NCBI GenBank assembly: GCA_902792085.1
Contig: CADAYE010000004.1
Coordinates: 1-64,000, forward strand
Reading direction: 5' to 3'
Source of the DNA: an uncultured bacterium
GTDB taxonomy: Bacteria > Cyanobacteriota > Vampirovibrionia > Gastranaerophilales > Gastranaerophilaceae
Length of the DNA: 64,000 nucleotides
The notes beneath the pieces were generated by a model, which saw only the letters and a program-made list of their open reading frames with translations, ran no database searches and had not been told where the DNA came from. A program made the position numbers and the translations under genes. Shown here in pieces: positions 7,333-17,800 of this stretch. Each line of letters begins with the position of its first letter. Positions within the stretch are counted from its first letter, which is position 1.

Positions 7333-8310
7333 CTATTTCAAATTCGATATCGGTAAATAAGCCTGAGGATAACTGTAATCTTCCAAAAATCCTAAATTCT
7401 TATATAATCTCAATGCCTGAAGATTATTAGTTTCTGTTGTTGTATTTATCTCCGTTACATTAGACATAACTCTGTTATTTAAAATTTCATCCATTGAGCG
7501 CTTAAGCATAAGTGTTGATAACCCTTTGCCCTGATGTGTTTCTGTTACTCCGACAAGCGGAATATTTACAATAGAATTATTTGTTATGTTCATAAACGAA
7601 AAACCGACAGGCTGTTCATTGTATAACAATACACTTGTGGCTTCAGGTAAAAATTTTGCATAAACATCATTAACTACTTTAGAAATGATATCACTGCAAC
7701 CTGCTATTGTTCTAAATCTTGGGTCAAACAAAGCATCCGAACTGTCTTTAAACGATTCTTGAATTACTCCTACCGCTTCATTAAAGTATTTGTCATCCCA
7801 TCTCGCTACTCTGTAATTGGGCGGTAATTCAACCATTCTGGCTCTTGAAAATAATTCTTTTGATTCTGTTCCGTTCATTTTGAAACGTAAAACTTCAATT
7901 CCAACAAACTGAAAGCCTTCTCGGACAACCGTTCCTATTAAAGTTTTTTGATTTCCAAGCATCGGATAGCAGACAATTTTTTGTTTTCTGAGCGGTCTTG
8001 TCAATTCAAAGAATTTTAAAAGTAATTCTCTTGCATGTTCAAGATAATTTTCCTGCTCGGTACAATGAATTATATTTAATTCAATCGCTTCAGAAATTGC
8101 GGTTGTATACACTAAAAAACCTACCAATCGGTGGTTATCATATAGCACAATACATTCTATAAAACCTCTTTCAACTGAATCCAAAAATCCGTCATAATCT
8201 ATCGGCTCAAGTTCAAAATTATATTCAATTTTTGCTTTCGAACAAAAATCATCATAGATTATTTCAAAATTTTCATAATCTTCCGGCGTAATAAGTTTTG
8301 CGCTATACAT
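7333..8310 (-). CDS. Double GNAT-type acetyltransferase
   Basis: A 325-residue protein with two GNAT-like halves. The C-terminal half carries the acetyl-CoA loop and the following helix (VTETHQGKGLSTLMLKRSMD) and a typical end (NNLQALRLYKNLGFLEDYSY). The N-terminal half is more divergent. The substrate is unknown; the double-GNAT layout resembles mycothiol-synthase-type enzymes, but the identity is not established. The ATG at 8310 (MYSAKLITPEDYENF) is preferred to the longer frame because AAGGAG lies just upstream and overlaps the stop of ribBA, 10 bases away, which implies translational coupling. Confidence 0.85.
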   Translation of the reverse strand: MYSAKLITPEDYENFEIIYDDFCSKAKIEYNFELEPIDYDGFLDSVERGFIECIVLYDNHRLVGFLVYTTAISEAIELNIIHCTEQENYLEHARELLLKFFELTRPLRKQKIVCYPMLGNQKTLIGTVVREGFQFVGIEVLRFKMNGTESKELFSRARMVELPPNYRVARWDDKYFNEAVGVIQESFKDSSDALFDPRFRTIAGCSDIISKVVNDVYAKFLPEATSVLLYNEQPVGFSFMNITNNSIVNIPLVGVTETHQGKGLSTLMLKRSMDEILNNRVMSNVTEINTTTETNNLQALRLYKNLGFLEDYSYPQAYLPISNLK

Positions 8311-8320
8311 CAAAATCTCC

Positions 8321-9532
8321 TTATAATGTGTGGTGCATTCTTTCTTTTTTCGTTTCAAGATATCTTTTATTATACGGAGTAACTTCCGATTCTACTTTTA
8401 TTATATCGTTTATTTTTAATCCGTAACCCTCTAAACCGATGACTTTTTTAGGGTTGTTTGTTATCAAATTAAATTCCTTGTAGCCTAAATCACGAATAAT
8501 TTGCGCTCCGGTGCCGTAATCTCTTAAATCTGACTTAAATCCCAGAGAAATATTTGCTTCAATAGTATCTTGCCCCTGCTCCTGTAATTTGTATGCCTTA
8601 ATTTTGTTGCAAAGACCTATCCCTCGGCCTTCATGGTCAGTCAGATACACAACTGCACCTTTTCCGTAATCTTCAATATATCTTAAAGCATTATGTAATT
8701 GCGAGTTGCAGTCACATTTTAAACTGTGAAAAATATCTCCTGTTAAACACATACTATGCACTCTGACTGCAGGGATTTTGTCACTCCCGTCATCTTTTAC
8801 AAGTGCGACATGTTCGTGACCGTTTAATTGATTTTTGTATCCGATAAGTTTAAAATCTCCGTATTTTGTAGGTAAATCCGCTTCGGCCTCTCGTGTTACA
8901 AGTTGTTCTGAATTTAATCTGTATGCAATCAGTTGAGCAACCGTAATGAATTTTAAGTTGTATCTGTCTGCAAATTCTCGCAAATAATCGCGTCTTGCCA
9001 TGTGTCCGTCAGGAGCCATTACTTCACACATCAACCCTGCGCCAGTGTGGCCACAGATTTTTGCCAAATCAACGACTGCTTCTGTATGTCCAGTTCTTTC
9101 CAAAACTCCGCCCTGTCTTGCAACGCATGGAAACAAATGCCCCGGTCTGCGTAAGTCTGACGGAATCGCATCAGGTGCTATTGCAACTTCAACTGTCTTT
9201 GCTCTGTCATAAGCCGAAATTCCCGTTGTTACCCCATATTTTTCATCTGCATCAATACTAACTGTAAATGCGGTTTTCATTCCTTCGGTATTTTGATCAA
9301 CCATTTGAGGAAGTTCAAGTTTGTGCGCAATATCAGGTGAAATTGCTAAACAAATTAATCCTCTAACTTCAGATGCCAAAAAGTTTACTATTTCAGGAGT
9401 AACCATTTGTGCAGAAACTATAACATCTCCCTCATTTTCTCTGTCCTCATCATCAGCAACGATAATAGGTTTACCTGCTTTAAAATCTTCTATAGCATCT
9501 TCTATGCTGTCAAATCTGAATTTTTCTTCCAT
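8321..9532 (-). CDS. ribBA: Bifunctional DHBP synthase / GTP cyclohydrolase II
   Basis: A 403-residue RibBA giving both riboflavin precursors. The N-terminal half makes 3,4-dihydroxy-2-butanone 4-phosphate (DDEDRENEGD near residue 27; HTEAVVDLAKICG; CEVMAPDG). The C-terminal half is GTP cyclohydrolase II with zinc cysteines in CLTGDIFHSLKCDC and the GRGIGL and DLRDYGTGAQI motifs. The usual Glu of RVHSECLTGD is Met here (RVHSMCLTGD). The start overlaps the ribE stop by one base, so the two are co-translated. No FMN riboswitch is present upstream. Confidence 0.96.
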   Translation of the reverse strand: MEEKFRFDSIEDAIEDFKAGKPIIVADDEDRENEGDVIVSAQMVTPEIVNFLASEVRGLICLAISPDIAHKLELPQMVDQNTEGMKTAFTVSIDADEKYGVTTGISAYDRAKTVEVAIAPDAIPSDLRRPGHLFPCVARQGGVLERTGHTEAVVDLAKICGHTGAGLMCEVMAPDGHMARRDYLREFADRYNLKFITVAQLIAYRLNSEQLVTREAEADLPTKYGDFKLIGYKNQLNGHEHVALVKDDGSDKIPAVRVHSMCLTGDIFHSLKCDCNSQLHNALRYIEDYGKGAVVYLTDHEGRGIGLCNKIKAYKLQEQGQDTIEANISLGFKSDLRDYGTGAQIIRDLGYKEFNLITNNPKKVIGLEGYGLKINDIIKVESEVTPYNKRYLETKKERMHHTL

Positions 9533-10179
9533 TACACAAACCCGTTTTCTTTCAAAAATTCCATACTTATATTGCCATTTGTTTTATTATCATTTAATCC
9601 AAGTAATTTTTCAACATATTTCGCCAAAATATCCGTTTCTATATTTACACTGTCACCCAGTCTTAAATACCTTAATACTGTATTTTGATAAGTATGTGGG
9701 ATAACGGCTACGGTAAATATATTGTTTTGAACTTCCGCTACGGTAAGACTTATTCCGTTTATTGTGATGGAACCTTTATATACAACATATTTTGTCATTT
9801 CAAAAGGTATTTCAAATCTTAAATTGTAGAAATTAGATAATTTTTCGGTTGAAATAAGTTTGCCGGTACAGTCTATATGACCGCTTATTATATGACCGCC
9901 AAGCCTTGTATTAAGTGTCAATGCCCTTTCAAGATTTACATAATCGCCTTGTTTTGCGGAAGAAAAATTTGTTATATTTAAAGTTTCGTCACTTAGCATA
10001 ACCGTAAAAGATGAAGCGGTATATTCCGTTACAGTTTGACAAACCCCGTTTACACAAATACTGTCGCCGATATTGATATCTGATAATATCATCTTACATT
10101 CAACAACAAGCTTTGCACCGTTTGAAAGTGCATTGACACTTTTTATTGTACCTGTTTCTTCCACAATACCCGTAAACAT
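9532..10179 (-). CDS. ribE: Riboflavin synthase alpha chain
   Basis: A 215-residue trimeric enzyme that dismutates two 6,7-dimethyl-8-ribityllumazine molecules to riboflavin. It has two lumazine-binding halves: the first begins MFTGIVEETGTI, has GDSICVNGVCQTV and NTRLGGHIISGHID; the second has GSITINGISLTVAEV and IPHTYQNT. ATG 10179 is chosen because MFTGIVE is the invariant family start; the frame open to 10197 is too long. There is no Shine-Dalgarno sequence. An extended -10 ends 6 bases before the ATG, suggesting a leaderless transcript for ribE-ribBA-GNAT. ribD and ribH are not in the window. Confidence 0.95.
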   Translation of the reverse strand: MFTGIVEETGTIKSVNALSNGAKLVVECKMILSDINIGDSICVNGVCQTVTEYTASSFTVMLSDETLNITNFSSAKQGDYVNLERALTLNTRLGGHIISGHIDCTGKLISTEKLSNFYNLRFEIPFEMTKYVVYKGSITINGISLTVAEVQNNIFTVAVIPHTYQNTVLRYLRLGDSVNIETDILAKYVEKLLGLNDNKTNGNISMEFLKENGFV

Positions 10180-10185
10180 ATTATA

Positions 10186-10194
10186 AGAATAGCA
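10186..10194 (-). promoter_or_regulatory. Extended -10 promoter of ribE, probably leaderless
   Basis: TGCTATTCT on the minus strand, then six bases (TATAAT), then the ribE ATG. The six bases themselves resemble a -10 box, so the exact start could differ. Confidence 0.45.
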
Positions 10195-10214
10195 CAATAA
10201 TATTATTTTTGAAA

Positions 10215-12368
10215 TTATCTCAAACTTTCAGGAACAGCAATCGGTATTTGATCAGTTTTTGGCACAGGAGCCTGATTTTTCTTAAAGTTGTTATTTATAT
10301 CAGTTGTTGTGACAGGATTTGTATTCGGATTTTGTGGAGAATTTTTAACTGATTCAAGTGCTCTTTCTTTAAGTTCATTTGCTTCTTTTAAAAGTTCTTC
10401 TTCATCTTGTGTTTTTGTTGTTTCACTTTCAGCATTCTGTTCATCATCTGAATCAATTGGTTTTCCTTTGTCACTAAGAATAATTTCAGGATAGTTAAAA
10501 TCTTTTGCTCCGTATTTTTCGGTTGCTACAACCATTATGTCTTTCCATATTTTAGCAGGAATTGTACCGCCCGTTAGTCCGTGCATTTGTTTGTTGTTAT
10601 CATCACCAACCCAAACTCCGGTTACAATATTTGGAGTGTATCCGACAAAATAAGCATCTCGATAATCATCAGTTGTTCCAGTTTTGCCTGCTGCCGGTTT
10701 ACCAATATTTGCCCCCATGCCTGTACCGTTAGTAATAACGGTTTTCATCATTGCAGTCATTTCTGCTGCCGTATTTGAACTCAACTGATGAGAAGATTTA
10801 GTGCCTGACGCTCGATAAAGCACTCTACCTCTTGAATCTTCGACTCTTTCAATCGCATATGGCTCAACTACATAACCACCGTTTGCAAATGCTCCGTATG
10901 CTCTTACAAATTCAAACAGTTTAACACCATTTGAACCAAGAGAAATAGTATAGTCTTTTTCAAGCGGAGTAGTTATTCCCAAAACTCTTGCAAGTTGTAT
11001 AACCGAATGAACTCCTACTTCTCTTATTATTCTTGCCGCACACACATTTGACGACACCATCAAAGCCTTATATAAAGGTATTTTCCCACGGTATTTGTTG
11101 CCATAGTTTCTTGGTGACCATTTTGCAAGCGTAACCGGACTGTCATCAACTATGTCGTTCGGTGAAAATCCTTTTTCCATCGCAGTTGCATAAACTATCG
11201 GTTTAAATGCCGATCCAGGAGGTCTTATAGCCTGTGTAACCCTGTCATATTGGGACTCACCGTAATTTTTCCCACCGGCATAGACTAAAATTTTTCCGTC
11301 AACAGGACTGAATGAAAATACTGCTGCTTGTTGAGATTTTTTTGTCAATCCATAAGCCTTCATATTGGCAAGTATTGCTTCGTTTGCTTTTTCCTGTGCT
11401 TTGGAATCAAGTGTTGTTATAACTTTATAACCGCCATGAATAACTTCTGTTTCGTGAAATCCGAGTTTTTCAAGTTCCTGCATTACATAATCACTAAAAT
11501 ATGGTGCTTTATTTGCAGTGTATAGTTGAGGTATATCACTGAGTTTTATCTCCGCATCTACAGCCTTTTCATATTGTTCTTTTGTAATGTATTTCATTGT
11601 CAACATTCTTTTTAGAACCTGATTACGCCTTTGTTTAGCCAAATCTTTATTGTTGTAGGGGTTATAAACCGAAGGTGCTTGAGGTAATCCTGCAATAAGA
11701 GCAAGTTCAGGCAAAGTGAGCTGATTTAGTTTCTTGTTAAAATAAGTTTTTGCTGCTCCCGCAACTCCGTAAGAACCTGCACCAAGATATACATTATTAA
11801 GATACATTTCTAAAATTTTGTCTTTGGAAATAGTTTTTTCTATTCTTGTTGCAACTTCAAGTTCTTTAACTTTTCTTATTAATGTTCGCTCGTTAGATAA
11901 AAACAAAATTCTCGCAAGTTGTTGGGTTATTGTACTTGCCCCCTGAACAGCATGCATTGCCATAACATTTTGAAGTGATGAACGAACAATTCCGAAAAGG
12001 TCATAACCTCTGTGATGATAGAAGTTTTTATCTTCTGTTGCAATAATTGCATTTTTCAAATCTTCAGGTACATCTTTGAGTTCTACCTTGTCGTATGTAT
12101 AAGCGGTAAATGTTTTTATAATCTCCCCATCACCTGAATAAAATTTTGTAACGATGTTTGGTCTGAAATCTCTCAAATTTTCAATAGGCGGAAGCGACGA
12201 TAAATAAAGATTCAACGCAATAAACCCTGCTATTGCAAGTGCAGAACAGACAATTACAAACATTTTTAAATAGTTAAAAAAATTGTTTGGTCTATTTATC
12301 CTTTTTCGTTCTCTTGCAGGACCTTGTTCCGCTCTTTGTTTTTTATATGATTCATACGACCTTGACAT
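10215..12368 (-). CDS. Class A penicillin-binding protein (PBP1A type)
   Basis: A 717-residue bifunctional peptidoglycan synthase. It has a basic cytoplasmic N-terminus, one membrane helix (~residues 36-57), then a family 51 transglycosylase domain with the catalytic Glu at 112 (ATEDKNFYHHRG) and GASTITQQLARILF. The transpeptidase domain has SAFK (386-389), SSN (439-441) and KTGTTDDYRDAYFVG. The C-terminal tail (~650-717) is disordered and rich in Glu, Asn and Pro. The GGGAGAG ribosome site precedes the ATG. It polymerises and cross-links cell wall glycan at the inner membrane. Confidence 0.95.
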   Translation of the reverse strand: MSRSYESYKKQRAEQGPARERKRINRPNNFFNYLKMFVIVCSALAIAGFIALNLYLSSLPPIENLRDFRPNIVTKFYSGDGEIIKTFTAYTYDKVELKDVPEDLKNAIIATEDKNFYHHRGYDLFGIVRSSLQNVMAMHAVQGASTITQQLARILFLSNERTLIRKVKELEVATRIEKTISKDKILEMYLNNVYLGAGSYGVAGAAKTYFNKKLNQLTLPELALIAGLPQAPSVYNPYNNKDLAKQRRNQVLKRMLTMKYITKEQYEKAVDAEIKLSDIPQLYTANKAPYFSDYVMQELEKLGFHETEVIHGGYKVITTLDSKAQEKANEAILANMKAYGLTKKSQQAAVFSFSPVDGKILVYAGGKNYGESQYDRVTQAIRPPGSAFKPIVYATAMEKGFSPNDIVDDSPVTLAKWSPRNYGNKYRGKIPLYKALMVSSNVCAARIIREVGVHSVIQLARVLGITTPLEKDYTISLGSNGVKLFEFVRAYGAFANGGYVVEPYAIERVEDSRGRVLYRASGTKSSHQLSSNTAAEMTAMMKTVITNGTGMGANIGKPAAGKTGTTDDYRDAYFVGYTPNIVTGVWVGDDNNKQMHGLTGGTIPAKIWKDIMVVATEKYGAKDFNYPEIILSDKGKPIDSDDEQNAESETTKTQDEEELLKEANELKERALESVKNSPQNPNTNPVTTTDINNNFKKNQAPVPKTDQIPIAVPESLR

Positions 12369-12736
12369 GTTATTCTCTCCCTAATCAAGTGAGAACATTA
12401 TATCATGAAAAATAAAATTAGGTAATTATATAGGAGTTACCACAAAAATAAGTTAAAATCAGCACCCACCCCAACCCTCCCTCGTGAGGGAGGGTTGGGG
12501 TGGGTGATTCCCCGTTAGGGATATCCGTTTTGCCAAAATTTTGTGGGAAATAATATATAATTGCCTAAAATTAATATGTCAAAAATATAAATAAAAATAA
12601 GAACCGTATTTGTTATTCTTACTTTTACAATGGAAACTGACAGAAAATGTGCCAAGTTCCTATTTATTTGCCGGTGCAATAACCGGATTTTTTCAGAATA
12701 TTCAAAAACGGCTCTATATTTTGATATTATATATTA
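12369..12736. other. Intergenic region with a long palindrome
   Basis: Lies upstream of PBP1A and downstream of rpsA (both minus strand). It holds the palindrome at 12464-12505 and otherwise A/T-rich sequence. The frame at 12630-12986 is antisense to rpsA and is rejected. Confidence 0.6.
12464..12505. repeat. Perfect 20-bp-stem palindrome
   Basis: A 42-base inverted repeat: 20-bp arms beginning ACCCACCCCAACCC, with only a GT dinucleotide between them. It is much more GC-rich than its surroundings and is probably an extragenic palindromic repeat; it could also act as a barrier for transcription leaving rpsA. Confidence 0.9.
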
Positions 12737-13819
12737 CTATTCAGCAGTTTCTTCAGTTTCAGAAGGTTCTTTGCCAATATCTTTGATGCTCAAAGCAATT
12801 CTGTGTTCTTGCGGAGTGAATTTCTTAATAAGAACTTCTACGCTGTCACCAACTTTGAATCTGTTAAACGGATTAACATTTTCTTCAGCCATTTCAGAAA
12901 CAGGCAGTAATGCTTCAACCCCTGGGAAGATGTTAATAAATGCGCCAAAACCTGTAACTTTATTTACTGTACCTGTTATAACCTGACCTTCGCTGAATTG
13001 ACCTTCAATCTGCTGCCATGGATCTTCACCCATTCTCTTTAATGAAAGTGAAATTCTTTTTAATTCATTATCAATTTTGATAATTTTAACTTCCAAAGTT
13101 TCGCCTAAAGAAATAACATCTGACGGATGCTTAATTCTTGACCAGGAAATTTCGGAAATCGGTAACAAACCGTCAATACCGTTGATATCAATGAATGCAC
13201 CAAAATCTGCAATTCTTACGACTTCACCTTTTACAACCATATCTTCTTCAAGAGTTGAAAGAATATTATCAACAACCTGATCTCTTTGTTCAGCGATAGC
13301 CTGTCTTTGAGATAAGATAAGTTTGTTTTTCTTAGGATCTGCTTCTAAAACTTTAACTTCAATTTTTTGGTCTAATAAACCGTCAAACGGAGTACCTGTT
13401 CTTAATTGAGATGAAGGAATGAAACCTTTTAAATCAGCGATATCAACTAATACACCGCCTTTAACTACATTTACTACTTTTGCAAGAATAGTATCACCCT
13501 GAACTTTTGCATCATTAAGCTGAGCCCAAGCCTGAGCAAATGCAAGTCTTTTAAGTGACAATAACATTCCTTCTTCATCGGATTCTTCTTTAAGAACATA
13601 AAATTCTTTTACATCACCGATTTCAAGTGAACTGTCTTCTGATGACGGCAATTCTTTTTCAGGTAAAAATGCTTCGGTTTTAGTACCATGAACACTTACT
13701 AAATAACCGTCTTTTTCTTTTTTCAACACTGTACCTTCTACAATGTCTGCTACTGCGTGTGATTTTGAAAAACTTTCTTCAAGTAATTTTTCAAATTCGT
13801 CTAATGTTGCTGTTGTCAT
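12737..13819 (-). CDS. rpsA: 30S ribosomal protein S1
   Basis: A 360-residue S1 protein with four S1 RNA-binding beta-barrels at about residues 24-90, 105-175, 193-262 and 276-348. Typical pieces are GTVLKKEKDGYLVSVHGTKT, KGGVLVDIADLKGFIPSSQL, ADFGAFIDINGIDGLLPISE and GFGAFINIFPGVEALLPVSE. It is shorter than the six-repeat E. coli S1 and fits the shorter forms of cyanobacteria and Gram-positives. It helps mRNA bind the 30S subunit. A strong AAAGGAG site precedes the ATG. It lies 18 bases after ispH; this pairing is common, and the two are fused in some clostridia. Confidence 0.95.
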   Translation of the reverse strand: MTTATLDEFEKLLEESFSKSHAVADIVEGTVLKKEKDGYLVSVHGTKTEAFLPEKELPSSEDSSLEIGDVKEFYVLKEESDEEGMLLSLKRLAFAQAWAQLNDAKVQGDTILAKVVNVVKGGVLVDIADLKGFIPSSQLRTGTPFDGLLDQKIEVKVLEADPKKNKLILSQRQAIAEQRDQVVDNILSTLEEDMVVKGEVVRIADFGAFIDINGIDGLLPISEISWSRIKHPSDVISLGETLEVKIIKIDNELKRISLSLKRMGEDPWQQIEGQFSEGQVITGTVNKVTGFGAFINIFPGVEALLPVSEMAEENVNPFNRFKVGDSVEVLIKKFTPQEHRIALSIKDIGKEPSETEETAE

Positions 13820-13837
13820 TTTATTTTCTCCTTTTCT

Positions 13838-14704
13838 TTATTTCAACATTTTTATAACATCATCTATTATTTTTTGCGGAGTAGAAGCACCCGCCGTTAC
13901 TCCGATTTTTGGTGATTTTGCTACTATATCAGCATATTGTGAGAGTTCATCTGCCGTTTCAATATGAATTGTCGTTGTAAATTCTTTTGCAATATCTGCT
14001 AAATGAGTTGTATTTGCACTGTTTTTTGAACCGACAACAATCATTAAATCATTATTTTGTGCTAGTTCTTTTGCCTCTGCCTGACGCCTTGAGGTGCTTG
14101 GACAAATCGTATTTGCAATTTTTAACTCTTTAGAAATTGATGTTAAATATCCAATAATAGGATTTAGAGTTGCCAAAGTTTGAGTTGTCTGAACAACAAC
14201 TCCTATATTTTTATGTTCTTTCAATTCTGATTCGTATTTATTTAATTGTTTAACGCTATCTGCTACAATAACCTTATTCCCGTAAATCAAAGCATTTTCT
14301 TTTATTGCGCTGACTTCAGGATGTTCTTCTTTACCGACAATTACAAGATAATACCCTTCTTTTACAAGTTCAATTGCTTTTTGCTGAACTTTTTTTACAT
14401 CAGGACATGTCAAATCATATAATTCAAAACCTGCATTTTTAATATATTCAAATGTTTCGGGGCTTTCACCATGACTGCGGATAACACAGATACCTTCACC
14501 TTTTTCAGGCAAATTATCAAGCGAAATTATGCCAAAAGACTTTAATTCCTCAATAACATGAGAATTGTGTATAAGTTCGCCTAACACATAAACATTTTTA
14601 TCCGGATTTTCTGTTTTAATCTTTTTAACAGTATCAACAGCGCGTTTTACACCATAACAAAAACCCGCATATTTCGCTAATGTTATTTCTTTTGTAATAG
14701 TCAA
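13838..14704 (-). CDS. ispH: 4-hydroxy-3-methylbut-2-enyl diphosphate reductase
   Basis: The last enzyme of the MEP isoprenoid pathway; it reduces HMBPP to IPP and DMAPP with a 4Fe-4S cluster. The three cluster cysteines are at 16 (AGFCYGVKRAV), 100 (DLTCPDVKKVQ) and 201 (TICPSTSRRQAE). Other family landmarks are ELIHNSHVIEEL, RSHGESPE and the C-terminal TAGASTPQKIIDDVI. The 288-residue length is normal. The start is TTG at 14704; no in-frame ATG lies near, and the N-terminus is of normal length. It is co-transcribed with rpsA. Confidence 0.95.
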   Translation of the reverse strand: MTITKEITLAKYAGFCYGVKRAVDTVKKIKTENPDKNVYVLGELIHNSHVIEELKSFGIISLDNLPEKGEGICVIRSHGESPETFEYIKNAGFELYDLTCPDVKKVQQKAIELVKEGYYLVIVGKEEHPEVSAIKENALIYGNKVIVADSVKQLNKYESELKEHKNIGVVVQTTQTLATLNPIIGYLTSISKELKIANTICPSTSRRQAEAKELAQNNDLMIVVGSKNSANTTHLADIAKEFTTTIHIETADELSQYADIVAKSPKIGVTAGASTPQKIIDDVIKMLK

Positions 14705-14801
14705 TTAAATTGGCTTCTTTCAAGTGGACTCGGGGGTAAATATTAAAAATCTTCCGCCCTGTATAAAGATTACACCATAAAAGAATTATAAAATCAAGTA
14801 A

Positions 14802-17800
14802 TTAGCCCCAAAGTTCTCGTGGAACTCTTTTATCAATATCATATCTCATTGCAACTTTGTTGCTTGCCGTGCTCATATTACGATACAAGTTCGCAAAATA
14901 TCTGTCATCTCCCGGAACAGGTTGCGACATGTTTGCTGCAACTGTAGGAGCATCATCGCCCAATGCTTCATAGAACAAATTAAGTTCACGAGTATTTCCG
15001 ACTTTTGCCAAATCATACATTAAAACGGCTAATTGATGAGAGTCTGAATATTTAATTATATCTGCCTTTGCAATCCCACAATCCAGGAGCATATTTGAAT
15101 CAAGAGATTTGATAAGTCCGGGGTTCAGACGGCATAACTCTTTTATCAAAGATTTATCTGTAGAACGGTTGCGGATAAAACCGATTATAGTTGCGGTATC
15201 TTTTCTTGAAAGATACTGAACAAAATGTTTTTGAGCATCAGCACTTATTGTGCCTAACTCAGTATAAATCGTCGCTAAATCGCCGTTGCGAGCAGCACTT
15301 TTGAGTTTGTTAATTTTTTCGATAGGAATATTATATTTCTTTTCAAGTTGTTCCTGTTCTTCTATTTGAGCAAGAGTTTCTTTTGCAACTTGTTCTTCTG
15401 CTTTTTTCTGTTCTTGCGCACTTTTTGTTTCTGCTTCTTTTATAGCCTGAGAAATCTCGGCGTCTGTTTTTGCTTCTTTTGCAGCAAGTTCAGCCTGTTT
15501 TTGCGCTCTGACCTGCTGGTCATTTTGAATTTTATCAATTATATGCTGTAACCCATCAAGTGCCTTATCTCTCAATGCGATAGAATGTTCATACTGAAGT
15601 TGGGCAAGTTGTGTCCTCAACTGAGAAACAGTATTTGAATTTGCAGGAGAGATATTGACTTTTGTACTGCTTGCAGATGAAGCAGACGGTTTGGTTTGTG
15701 CAGAACCGCCTGATGATGAAGCAGTCGAAGTTTTGCTTGTTGAACTTGAATTATTATTTACCGGATTAGTTGTTGTTGTTGTTGGTTGAGAAGTTCTTGA
15801 TGAAGAATTTGTGCTGTCGGTTGAAGATGAATTTCTTTCATAAGAAGTTTGACCTGTTTCACGCGCAGTATTGATATTTTTTACCTCATCAGCACTGTAA
15901 CCGTTATTTTTTATAGCATTATCAAGATAGCTGCTATATTGACTTTTTACTGATGCATCAACAAATTGTTCTGCAGCTGCTAACCCCTCAGTAACGGCAG
16001 AGTCATTTATTTTCGATAAATATTGAACATCGTGCAATTGCTGTTCTGCAGTACCGGTAACAATATAAGATCTTGTAAATGCTGACTTACGCTCTTGTGG
16101 AACATTAATATCTGTTACCATGCTGTTACGATACGTGTCCTGCTGCTGTTGAGACCAATTTGTATGTATACCACGGTTAAAATCATCTGCAATTAAATTG
16201 TAAGCATTATCATTAAGGGCAAGTGTATATGCTTTGCCGTCTTCCGGAGTTAATATCTTAGTTGAAACTCCTGCTATTCCCTTAACGTCTGCAAGTTCTT
16301 CCTCTGTCCCATATTCAGTGATTCCGTTTGTTACATCCGCCGCAAATTTAGACTCCCTGCGGTTTAGTGAATTAATGAGGGTATTACGATTGAACAAACC
16401 GGCTTTTGATAATATTTCTGCTATTTCTTTTTTGCTACAGCCTTGCTTTAATAAGTAGTCTTGAATTAATTTTACACCAACATCATCCCTACCATCGCCA
16501 AGAATGCTTCTAAGTGCGGGATTACTTAAATTTTCTATCAACTTTTCTTTAGGTAACAAATGCCCTTTATCATCCATCAGTTGTTTCGATATGAATTTTT
16601 CAGGCGTCATCCCTAAAAGGCTTGCAACACCAACTAAACTTGTTGTATTAGCTTCTTGGTCAAGCATTTTTTTACCATCAGGCAAGCCTTCATCCATTTT
16701 TTTAGCATTTGAGTAAAACTCGTATAGTTGCTCTAGTGCTTTATTACCATCAATTTTACCGTCTTTTTTCATTTGCTCTAATACGGTAAGTATATCCTTC
16801 TCATGGATTTTTTTATTTGGATTATTCTCGCGTATTGTATTATAAATTTCCGCTTTTTGCAGAGCACGCTCAAATGCAAGCTTAGTCGTCTCATCATTTA
16901 TTTTATCTAATAACTTTTTATTTTTGGTGAGAACTTTTGCAATAAAAGCCTGTTGCTTATCTGTGTTCAATAGTGCATCAATAGAAGTACCCGAACTTTT
17001 AACTTCTTTAAATGCTGCCAATGCCAAAAGTTCAAGTGATTCTTTTTCACTATCTTCCAATTTTGTAATATCGACAGCAAACATCTTTTGTGTATATTCA
17101 CCTAATTTTTTTTGTATATATGATTTTTTTTCATCTTCGCTTTCTAATTTTTTATAATTAGGGTCAGTTTCTGTAAGAATTTTATCTATAATATTGTGTA
17201 ATTGTTCTTTTGGAGGCTTACTAGGGTCAATTTCAATATTGTTTAATAGCTTACTTAACTTTGTATCGGTTATTTGTGACAGTTTTTTATCAATTTCATC
17301 TTTCTTAAGGTTACATTTAGGATTGCCATTTGAACTTGGAGTTATAATCATAGAGCCATCAGAACCTGCATTTATTATTAATTTTGCAATATTCATATGC
17401 ATAACTGCGCGTTGAGCCGGAGTAATATTTGAGTCTAGCCCCATTTGCTCCCTAAAACTTTTTATAAGATTATCTCTATACTGTTTTTTAGCTTTCTCTG
17501 ATTTTAAATTTGCATATTTTGAATCATTTTCCATTAAATATTTATCGATCACTCTTGAATTCTTTTCATATGCAGTTCCTTCCTGAGAGTAGATGTCTTG
17601 ATATTCTTTTTGCTTCTGCTCAGCTCTGATTTCTGACTCCGTTTTAACTTTTTTGATACTTGCATCTACAGTATTTTTAGAAACATCAGAAGCGTCAGCG
17701 GCAGCAGCATCGGAGGGCTTCTCATAAGAATTTAATTCTGCTTCCGCAAGAGATAAAATTAGTTGTTCTTCCTGAGTTAAATCACCTTTTCTGCTTAGCA

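Noticed and set aside
10180-10214. FMN riboswitch upstream of ribE
   Set aside because: Only 35 bases separate ribE from the PBP1A gene's end and no FMN-element motif is visible.
12630-12986. Plus-strand 118-residue frame opposite the end of rpsA
   Set aside because: Antisense to a clear S1 gene and without a ribosome site or domain.
14705-14801. Small RNA gene (SRP- or 6S-like) in the gap before ispH
   Set aside because: Only weak pairing (GGGGG with CCGCCC) and no recognisable conserved motif.
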